Assembly (NCBI GenBank): GCA_964438705.1
Contig: CAYTKQ010000035.1
Location: forward strand, 1-15,996
Origin: Christensenella sp964438705
GTDB taxonomy: Bacteria > Bacillota > Clostridia > Christensenellales > Christensenellaceae
Length of the DNA: 15,996 nt
Direction of reading: 5' to 3'
Each line of letters starts with the position of its first letter. The first letter of the stretch is position 1. The notes beneath the pieces are model-generated. The model saw nothing but the letters and a program-made list of their open reading frames with translations, was not told the DNA's origin and did no database searches. Below, one piece after another: positions 1 to 5,363 of this stretch. The translations under genes were made by a program, and so were the position numbers.

Positions 1-49
1 TTCCGATGTTTACATGCGGTTTCGTTCTTTCAAACTTACCCTTTGCCAT
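1..49 (-). CDS. tuf: Elongation factor Tu, N-terminal fragment (cut by window edge)
   Basis: The minus strand from 49 reads MAKGKFERTKPHVNIG, the highly conserved N-terminus of bacterial EF-Tu, the GTPase that delivers aminoacyl-tRNA to the ribosome. Only 16 codons are inside the window; the GHVDHGKT nucleotide-binding loop would lie just beyond the left edge. A GGGAGG ribosome site (58-63) sits 8 nt before the ATG. The gene follows the VanW-family gene on the same strand and has its own promoter overlapping the spacer just past that gene's stop codon. Recognition rests on the N-terminal peptide alone, but this peptide is very characteristic. Confidence 0.93.
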   Translation of the reverse strand, partial: MAKGKFERTKPHVNIG

Positions 50-101
50 TTGCTTTTCCTCCCGAAAAATCTTTTTGTTGAATGAAGGTTTTCCCCTCAA
101 A

Positions 102-121
102 TTAGATTTCTGCTAATCTAA
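102..121 (-). repeat. Inverted repeat in the tuf leader
   Basis: A perfect 7-bp inverted repeat, TTAGATT/AATCTAA, is separated by 6 nt and lies inside the predicted 5' untranslated region of tuf. It is AT-rich and not followed by a U-run, so it is not a terminator. It could be a leader hairpin or chance. Confidence 0.35.
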
Positions 122-137
122 TAAGCTATACTAAACT

Positions 138-166
138 ATTTTAAGGTTTTCGCCGCATTTTGTCAA
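138..166 (-). promoter_or_regulatory. Sigma-A promoter of tuf
   Basis: On the minus strand there is a perfect -35 TTGACA (161-166), a 17-nt spacer and a -10 TAAAAT (138-143). It lies immediately after the stop codon of the VanW-family gene (171-173) and would start transcription near 131, giving a leader of about 80 nt before tuf. This is the best match to the vegetative consensus in the window, as expected for a highly expressed gene. Confidence 0.8.
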
Positions 167-170
167 GCAA

Positions 171-1781
171 TTATGCCCCTTCCTCGGGCTTTAGGTTCGG
201 ATCGGTGACAGGGTCGGGCGTCGTCGTCGGAGAAGGCGACGGGGGCGGGCTGGGCTGCGGGTTGTTCTTCGCTTCCTCTTCCGCCTCAATCTGCTTGGCG
301 TATGCCTGAATCTGTTCGTACGTAAGGTCTGCCGGCACGTTCAAAACACCGCTTCCCACCTCCACCACGGGCGCGCTTGCGCTGTAGGTCGAGGTTGTCA
401 CCTTATACTTGTCACCCATTGCTTTATCGGTTTTTTTATCAAACTTTTGCGCATAAATCGTATATTGTTCACCCTTCTGGCCAACCTTTGTGCGCTCTAC
501 AGCATATTTGCCAAGCGCCGCATTCGTTTTCACCTCTGTCGCGGGCAGCGGCTGCTCGCTCGTCAATTCCTGCGTAAACTTCAAGTAATAATCCCGCGTT
601 TCCGGCCCGTAAATCTCCACCGTAACCTTCAAGTTCGGAATATCGCACTTCACGATCATGACCATATCCGATTCCAGCTTGTTCATGACCTTGAAATCCG
701 GGCCGCCCGTGGAAATGGTCGCATCCATGCCCGGAGGCACATACTTCGCCATGATGGTGTGCGGCAAGCGGGAAACGATCTTCATTTCCGCTTTCAGCGC
801 GGCGTTATACATGGTGGACGACACCTGACAGATGCCGCCGCCCGCCTGATCGGTGTAGGTTCCGTTCTCGATGCCCGGCGCAAGTGCCCAACCGAGCTTT
901 TCGGTGCGATCACCCACGTAATCGTTGACCGAGAACGTTTCGCCCGGCTTGAATACCGCGCCGTTCAATTTATCGCTGATCATCCAGATGTTGAATTTCC
1001 TGCCCTTCGATGAGCTTGATCCGATATCCGTCGTTGCCTTGCCCATCAGTGTAAGCTCGCCCTGCGGCGCAGTTTGCAAGCCTTCGATCACCTCGACCTG
1101 CGCTTCAAACGGAGCAAAGTTCTGTGTCTCGATTTGCTGCTTTGCCGTTGCTTTGATGGCCGCCGGATCAACCTTCCAGCCATCCTTTGGTTCCGTCTTT
1201 ACAAGCGTTCCGCCCGTTGTAAGGTCGTCCTTGTCGCTCTGCTTTTCCACGCCATAGGACGCGTCCACCGCTTCCTCGCCCCACGCGGCACTGTCCGCAT
1301 CGACGAGGGCGTTGAGCTTTGTTTCGTCAAACTGGTAATTGATGGGGAAATCCTTCGCCTCTGTGCTGCCAAACGTGAGATCCCATCTTGTGCCCTCCCT
1401 GCCATAGAGCATCGCTTCTTTTAGAGGCGTTTGCGCGTCCACGCTCACACCGGAATCTTGCAGGGTATAGGCATATGTTTGATCCTTTACTTTATATTCG
1501 ATTTTATTTCCGCTGAGCATGCCGTCCGCAACGGGTGCCACCTTGGCTTCGCCCTCCGCAAACGTGAGGCCGCTTACATCCTGCCCTCCAACGCTGACGC
1601 CCTCCTGAAATGTTCCATCGGCAAAAAGCTCCCGTTCTTTTTCCGGTGTAAGCGTCACCGTCGAAAACATGTAAGCGCAAAAAATCACCACGGCAATTGC
1701 CGCGGCGATCACCACGCCGAAAAGTACCATCCTTTTTTTGTTCACTACCCGCCGCCCGCGCGCGGGCCTGTAATACTGCAT
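171..1781 (-). CDS. VanW-family membrane-anchored surface protein (536 aa)
   Basis: A short basic N-terminus (RPARGRR, NKKR) precedes one membrane segment at about residues 18-40, then an extracellular part. Residues about 50-250 resemble the YoaR-type putative peptidoglycan-binding region. Residues about 259-391 are the VanW domain, with the hallmark AGGGICQVSST at 313-323 and the ATISTGGPDFK stretch. A G5-like region (about 400-480) and a Pro/Ser/Thr-rich tail follow. The molecular function of VanW is not known; a cell-wall role is inferred from topology. The start is placed at 1781 because GGAGAG lies 8 nt upstream; the open frame runs back to 1847 but has no ribosome site there. No D-Ala ligase or vanHAX-type gene is nearby, so nothing indicates glycopeptide resistance. 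It is a paralogue of the 641-aa protein upstream. Confidence 0.88.
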   Translation of the reverse strand: MQYYRPARGRRVVNKKRMVLFGVVIAAAIAVVIFCAYMFSTVTLTPEKERELFADGTFQEGVSVGGQDVSGLTFAEGEAKVAPVADGMLSGNKIEYKVKDQTYAYTLQDSGVSVDAQTPLKEAMLYGREGTRWDLTFGSTEAKDFPINYQFDETKLNALVDADSAAWGEEAVDASYGVEKQSDKDDLTTGGTLVKTEPKDGWKVDPAAIKATAKQQIETQNFAPFEAQVEVIEGLQTAPQGELTLMGKATTDIGSSSSKGRKFNIWMISDKLNGAVFKPGETFSVNDYVGDRTEKLGWALAPGIENGTYTDQAGGGICQVSSTMYNAALKAEMKIVSRLPHTIMAKYVPPGMDATISTGGPDFKVMNKLESDMVMIVKCDIPNLKVTVEIYGPETRDYYLKFTQELTSEQPLPATEVKTNAALGKYAVERTKVGQKGEQYTIYAQKFDKKTDKAMGDKYKVTTSTYSASAPVVEVGSGVLNVPADLTYEQIQAYAKQIEAEEEAKNNPQPSPPPSPSPTTTPDPVTDPNLKPEEGA

Positions 1782-1832
1782 TTGTCCAACTCTCCAAACT
1801 GCTTGATTCGCACTGTGTTCCGCAATATAATA

Positions 1833-1861
1833 AATATAACGCATCACTATAGCAATGTAAA
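1833..1861 (-). promoter_or_regulatory. Promoter of the 536-aa VanW-family gene
   Basis: On the minus strand TTTACA (1856-1861), a 17-nt spacer and TATATT (1833-1838) form a good sigma-A promoter about 50 nt before the chosen start codon. Its -35 box is only 6 bp from the -35 box of a plus-strand candidate (1868-1873), so the two promoters would be back to back. Confidence 0.6.
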
Positions 1862-1867
1862 CCGATC

Positions 1868-1895
1868 TTTACTTAATTTAAAGAATTTTCATAAT
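1868..1895 (+). promoter_or_regulatory. Candidate plus-strand promoter
   Basis: TTTACT (1868-1873), 16 nt, then CATAAT (1890-1895). The predicted start would fall only a few bases before the strong ribosome site GGAGG (1903-1907) of a short ORF. The region is AT-rich, so some promoter-like matches are expected by chance. Confidence 0.4.
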
Positions 1896-1913
1896 TTGCT
1901 GCGGAGGGGTTGA

Positions 1914-1961
1914 ATGAATGTACGGACGATCTCGCACCGCTTTTGCCTTGCGTTTTGCTGA
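1914..1961 (+). CDS. Candidate leader-type small ORF (15 codons)
   Basis: A GGAGG ribosome site (1903-1907) lies 6 nt before ATG 1914, which opens MNVRTISHRFCLAFC and then TGA. A second ATG at 1918, in another frame, opens 25 codons ending at TAA 1993-1995, inside the left arm of the downstream terminator stem. Promoter, strong ribosome site, tiny ORF and terminator within 170 bp is the layout of an attenuator leader, but the next gene lies on the opposite strand, so there is no obvious target. I do not recognise the peptide. Which of the two frames, if either, is translated cannot be told from sequence alone. Confidence 0.3.
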   Translation: MNVRTISHRFCLAFC

Positions 1962-1987
1962 TGTGCGCGGCGGCATTGTTGATTTTC

Positions 1988-2036
1988 GCCAATAAAAAAG
2001 CAGGTTCCGTTTGATGGAAGCCTGCTTTTTATTGGC
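1988..2036. terminator. Bidirectional intrinsic terminator
   Basis: The arms 1988-2004 and 2021-2036 pair over their full length except for one bulged base. The GC core is GCAGG/CCTGC, flanked by an A-run on one side and a T-run on the other, with a 16-nt loop. It lies about 20 nt after the stop of the 641-aa VanW-family gene on the minus strand, with T6 following the core. It is also correctly placed to end a plus-strand transcript from 1868. Confidence 0.85.
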
Positions 2037-2054
2037 GCTTTTTGTGCCACAGCC

Positions 2055-3980
2055 TTATGCTGCGGGTGCATTTGGGTCGGGCGCTGCCGGCGGATCGGGC
2101 GCTGCCGGCGGATCGGGTGTTGCCGGCGGATTCGGCGCGGGCGTCGAGGGCGTTTCAGGCGCGGGTGTCGACGGAGGCGGCGCTGCCTGAGCGGTGCCCA
2201 CATATACGATGGCCGGGAAAGCGGAATAAGTCTCTGTGGAATATTTCTCCTTTTTCACTTCCTTGCCGTCCGCATCCAGCCACATCTTATAGACCACAAA
2301 CGTTTTGGCGTCATGTGCGCTTTGCTTCACCCTGCGCTGACCGGCGGGCATAGACGGGTCTTCTATGATCTTCTCGCCGCCGCTCGCGCTTCTGGAGACA
2401 AGCTCGGAGGTGAAATCGCGCGTGAGGCCGTCTTCAAACTTCGGCCCATAGATGGATACCTCGATGGTCCTGTTCTGCCCGTCGCAGTTGGCGACGATGT
2501 AGATCGGGATATCATAATTATTCGAAATTTTGAAATCCGGCGCGCCGGTGGAGATCGTTGCGTCCAACCCGCCGGGAACATAATCCAAAGGCCACGAGTG
2601 ATGCCTGCGGTCCTCGATCTTCACTTCCGCACGCAGCACCGCGTTATACAGCGTAGAGGAAACCTGGCAGATGCCGCCGCCCGCTTCGGTCTGGTATTCG
2701 CCGTCCGAAATGCCGGGCGCGCCCTTCCAGCCGCGATCATACGAGCGCGGCCCGGCCTCATCATTGATGGACCATATCTCTCCCGGCATGATCTTCACGC
2801 CGTTGATGATGTCCGCCATTTTCCAGATGTTGTAGCGCCGCCCTTCCGCAGAGTTCTTGTATACGGTTTTGTAGGTGCCGAGCATCGTATATTTTTCTTC
2901 AAGCTGCGCCTTGGTATATTTGGGCTGAGTGACCTTGGTTTGCGCCGTTACGGGCGTGAAATCGTTTTGCTCGAGCTGTGCGTATATCTTATCCGCAAGC
3001 TCTGCGTCGTCCACTTCCTTGCCCACGACCTCGTCAATGAGCGTAATCGTCGAGCCGGTCATCATACTACCTTCGTCGCTGCTTTTTTTGAAATCAACGG
3101 CTGCATCCTGCGCGGGCACGTTAATCTTGCCGTCGTTTGCCTGAAGGGAAGTCAGGATCGTGTTTTTATCATAGGTGACAGGCACATCGATCTGCACGCC
3201 GTTCGTTTTTGCCTCGTTGATGGCCGCCGTGCGCTCCGCAAACGTACCTTCCCTGCCGTAGCGCATTGCCGCGACGAGCGCCGCGTCGATATCCACCGCC
3301 GCGCCCAATTGCTGCGCATCGAGCTGATATGCATCCGTATCCACCGTATATTCAAAGACAATGCTCTTCAAAAACGCATCCTCTGCCTGCTCTACCTCCG
3401 CGCGCGCTTCATCCGTCTTTTTGCCGGAGAGGTCTACGCCCGCAATGGACACGCCCGCATAAAACGTTCCGTCGTCCATGATCTGCTCGAGGTTATCGCC
3501 CGCAAGCCCTTGATCCGAACCAAAGAAGAAAAACCAGCCAAATACGCACGCCGCGGCGACTGCCGCGATCACGACGCCAAGGATCACCTTCTTTTTGGTG
3601 CCCCACGGCTCACGTTCCTTTTTTATGTCACTGCGCAGCTTGTTCCCGCCTGCCGTTTCGCCTTCCACGGCAGCGCCCATTGCCGCACCTGCTTCATCAT
3701 CCTGCGCAACCGGCTCTGCATCCGGCACGCTCTGCGCTTGTTCCCCAGCCGGTTCCTGCGCTTCGGACGGTTCTTCTAAGACTTCCGCTTCCTGTGCCAC
3801 GGGTTCGTCCTGCTTGGGCAACGCTTCTTCTGCCGGCGCATTCTCCGGTGCGTCTGCCGTTTCCGCCGCTTCGTGCTCCGGCGGCGTCTCCGCCTGTTCC
3901 TGCGGGGAAGGCTCTTCGCCTATCTTGCGCGCGGTGGGTTCCCTGTATTCGTCTTCAAAATGATTCGTTTCCTTGGACAT
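2055..3980 (-). CDS. VanW-family protein with long acidic cytoplasmic N-terminus (641 aa)
   Basis: Residues 1-110 are rich in Glu, Pro and Ala and should be disordered and cytoplasmic. A basic patch (about 114-131) and a membrane segment (about 131-153, ending WFFFFG) follow. Outside the membrane come a YoaR-like region (about 160-360), a VanW domain (about 379-512, hallmark AGGGICQVSST at 433-443), a G5-like region (about 520-596) and a Pro-rich tail with hexapeptide repeats. The reading frame is open back to 4169, but that part overlaps yjbQ. ATG 3980 begins the family-like protein and has AAGGGG 11 nt upstream, a slightly long spacing. It lies 58 bp after yjbQ, so it is probably co-transcribed with rex-yjbQ, and it ends at the 1988-2036 terminator. 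A role in the cell wall or its attachment is inferred; the biochemical activity is unknown. Confidence 0.88.
   Translation of the reverse strand: MSKETNHFEDEYREPTARKIGEEPSPQEQAETPPEHEAAETADAPENAPAEEALPKQDEPVAQEAEVLEEPSEAQEPAGEQAQSVPDAEPVAQDDEAGAAMGAAVEGETAGGNKLRSDIKKEREPWGTKKKVILGVVIAAVAAACVFGWFFFFGSDQGLAGDNLEQIMDDGTFYAGVSIAGVDLSGKKTDEARAEVEQAEDAFLKSIVFEYTVDTDAYQLDAQQLGAAVDIDAALVAAMRYGREGTFAERTAAINEAKTNGVQIDVPVTYDKNTILTSLQANDGKINVPAQDAAVDFKKSSDEGSMMTGSTITLIDEVVGKEVDDAELADKIYAQLEQNDFTPVTAQTKVTQPKYTKAQLEEKYTMLGTYKTVYKNSAEGRRYNIWKMADIINGVKIMPGEIWSINDEAGPRSYDRGWKGAPGISDGEYQTEAGGGICQVSSTLYNAVLRAEVKIEDRRHHSWPLDYVPGGLDATISTGAPDFKISNNYDIPIYIVANCDGQNRTIEVSIYGPKFEDGLTRDFTSELVSRSASGGEKIIEDPSMPAGQRRVKQSAHDAKTFVVYKMWLDADGKEVKKEKYSTETYSAFPAIVYVGTAQAAPPPSTPAPETPSTPAPNPPATPDPPAAPDPPAAPDPNAPAA
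2075..2128. repeat. 18-bp tandem repeat, three copies, in the coding tail
   Basis: Three consecutive 18-bp units (2075-2092, 2093-2110, 2111-2128), with core CGGGCGCTGCCGGCG, encode PDPPAA-type repeats in the Pro-rich C-terminus of the VanW-family protein. Copies 1 and 2 differ by one base, and copy 3 differs from copy 2 by two. Such in-frame units can expand or contract by slippage. Confidence 0.85.
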
Positions 3981-4038
3981 AAACTTACTTACCCCTTCAT
4001 TATCCTTACTTTTCCAGCATGTTTTCTTCGCAAAAATT

Positions 4039-4431
4039 TTACCGTGCGCCCACCGTGATATAGTACTGGCGCATCCGCGGCCCGTCGAACTCGCAAAAAT
4101 AGATGCCCTGCCACGTGCCGAGCGCAATATCGCCCTGTGTGATCGGCACACTGACGCTGTTGCCGACAAGAATGGATTTCAAATGTGCGGGCGAATTTCC
4201 TTCGCCGTGACGATAGTTCAGCTTCGGCACAAGTGCGTCGAGCGCCGCGATCATATCTGTGCACACATCCGGATCGGCGTTTTCCGTCATCGTAATGCCC
4301 GCCGTGGTGTGGGGGCAATGCACGACCGCGATGCCCTCCTTCACGCCGCTGCGCAAAACCGCTTCGCGCACACTGTGCGTGATGTTGATGAACGCAGTTT
4401 TTTTATACGTTTCCAGCTCGATTGTTTTCAT
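4039..4431 (-). CDS. yjbQ: YjbQ/UPF0047 family protein (130 aa)
   Basis: Family motifs are clear: HCPHTTAGITMTEN at 38-51, HGEGNSPAHLKS at 75-86, and GTWQGIYFCEFDGPR at 105-119. His41, His75 and His83 are in the positions expected for the proposed metal/phosphate site. Length is normal for the family. Members are often annotated as a secondary thiamine-phosphate synthase because E. coli YjbQ has weak activity of that kind; the physiological role is not settled. The ATG overlaps the stop codon of rex by 4 bp (ATGA at 4428-4431), so translation is probably coupled. The gene does not sit in a thiamine context here. Confidence 0.93.
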   Translation of the reverse strand: MKTIELETYKKTAFINITHSVREAVLRSGVKEGIAVVHCPHTTAGITMTENADPDVCTDMIAALDALVPKLNYRHGEGNSPAHLKSILVGNSVSVPITQGDIALGTWQGIYFCEFDGPRMRQYYITVGAR

Positions 4432-5069
4432 ATTCCCGTCCCTTTTATTTTTTCCTTCAATTTATAGGACAGCACATAGAGGCTGTCGGAAAGATGCACA
4501 TTTTCCACCGCCACACCCCGCCGCACGGCGACATCTGTGGGCGCAAAGTTCCAGATGGCCTTGATGCCGAAACTCACCAAAAGATCGGCGGATTGCTGCG
4601 CATACTCCTTGGGCGTGCAGATGATCGCGACGTCGATCCCCGTTTTTTTCAGATATTCGTCCAGCGAAGAAATACTCTGCACCTCACGGCCTTCGATATC
4701 CGTTCCCACCTTTTTGGGATCGTTGTCGAAAATATCCACCACGTTGAAGCCCTCGAGCATGAAGTTTTTATAGCCCATCAGCGCCTGACCGATGCGCCCC
4801 GCGCCGACGATGATGACGTTGTAGCGCTGATCCAGCCCCAGAATGCGGGCGATCTCCCGTTTGAGTTTTTCCACGCTATAGCCATAACCCTGCTGTCCGA
4901 AGCCGCCGAAGCAGTTTAGATCCCGCCTGATCTGCGACGCATTGAGGCCCATTTCAAGGCTCATCTGCGAGGAGGATATTTTATCCATGCCTTTGCCTTC
5001 AAGCTCTTCCAGATAACGATAATATTTTGGCAGACGGCGTATGACCGCCGGCGATATTTTCTCGCTCAC
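4428..5069 (-). CDS. rex: Redox-sensing transcriptional repressor Rex
   Basis: A winged-helix DNA-binding domain (about 1-78) carries the recognition-helix motif ASQIRRDLNCFGGFGQQGYGY-like stretch at 44-64. A Rossmann NAD(H)-binding domain (about 82-205) carries VGAGRIGQAL at 88-97 and an acidic residue cluster at the end of strand 2 (VDIFDND). The length of 213 aa is typical. Rex senses the NADH/NAD+ ratio and represses fermentation and respiration genes when NAD+ is abundant. The start is GTG 5069 with GGGAGG (5076-5081) 6 nt upstream; no ATG is in a better position. It is the first gene of a probable rex-yjbQ-vanW-type operon. A degenerate Rex-box-like sequence upstream (5144-5161) hints at autoregulation. 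Confidence 0.96.
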   Translation of the reverse strand: MSEKISPAVIRRLPKYYRYLEELEGKGMDKISSSQMSLEMGLNASQIRRDLNCFGGFGQQGYGYSVEKLKREIARILGLDQRYNVIIVGAGRIGQALMGYKNFMLEGFNVVDIFDNDPKKVGTDIEGREVQSISSLDEYLKKTGIDVAIICTPKEYAQQSADLLVSFGIKAIWNFAPTDVAVRRGVAVENVHLSDSLYVLSYKLKEKIKGTGI

Positions 5070-5107
5070 GCTGTTCCTCCCGCAATATAATATACATATT
5101 CTACTTT

Positions 5108-5113
5108 ATTATA
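5108..5113 (-). promoter_or_regulatory. -10 element upstream of rex
   Basis: The minus strand reads a perfect TATAAT at 5108-5113, about 40 nt before the GTG start. I find no good -35 hexamer 16-18 nt upstream, so the promoter may be weak or activator-dependent, or the true -10 may be one of the neighbouring AT-rich hexamers. Confidence 0.45.
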
Positions 5114-5143
5114 CTACACCAACGCCTCGTTGTGTGCAGAAAG

Positions 5144-5161
5144 TTCGCAATTTTTTCACAA
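5144..5161. promoter_or_regulatory. Degenerate Rex operator candidate
   Basis: The minus strand reads TTGTGAA, AAAA, TTGCGAA. The left half matches the known Rex operator pattern TTGTGAA-N4-TTCACAA exactly; the right half keeps only its outer bases. It lies about 30 bp upstream of the -10 element of rex. One good half-site is weak evidence in AT-rich DNA. Confidence 0.3.
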
Positions 5162-5180
5162 TTTAACGCGTTTTGTAAGT

Positions 5181-5219
5181 AAAAAAGCTTTGCGCGTACA
5201 ACGATCCTACGCGCAAAGC
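5181..5219 (-). terminator. Strong intrinsic terminator after the chemoreceptor gene
   Basis: A perfect 12-bp stem, GCTTTGCGCGTA/TACGCGCAAAGC (5208-5219 and 5187-5198), has a 9-nt loop and is followed on the minus strand by TTTTTT (5181-5186). It is about 145 bp after the receptor stop codon and isolates that gene from rex. Confidence 0.93.
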
Positions 5220-5363
5220 CAAAATGACCGAAAACAGCTTGACGATACTATCCCATGTTTTGGAAAACGTTTGCAGGATCGCTTCGCGTATGGCCTCGCA
5301 GTCAGAAGTCCGATGGAGGTCAAAAATATGCCAAAGCTTGAGTCGTTCGAGGCGTTTATTCCA

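Noticed and set aside
171..1847. VanW domains read as vancomycin resistance
   Set aside because: VanW occurs in some vanB clusters but its function is unknown, and the domain is common in Clostridia without resistance. No vanS/R, vanH, ligase or vanX gene is in the window.
1782..1847. An N-terminal extension of the 536-aa VanW-family protein starting at 1847
   Set aside because: The upstream ATG codons have no ribosome site and fall on the promoter's -10 region, so they would not be in the mRNA.
2313..3779. A 488-codon open frame on the plus strand across the 641-aa VanW-family gene
   Set aside because: Same reasons: antisense to a recognised protein, composition dominated by Arg and hydrophobic residues, no ribosome site, no known domain.
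5181..5363. A frame of about 65 codons open past the chemoreceptor's TAA stop, in the same frame
   Set aside because: The receptor ends in a normal way, the continued frame runs through the terminator stem, it has no start codon with a ribosome site, and this length can stay open by chance. No sign of programmed read-through was seen.
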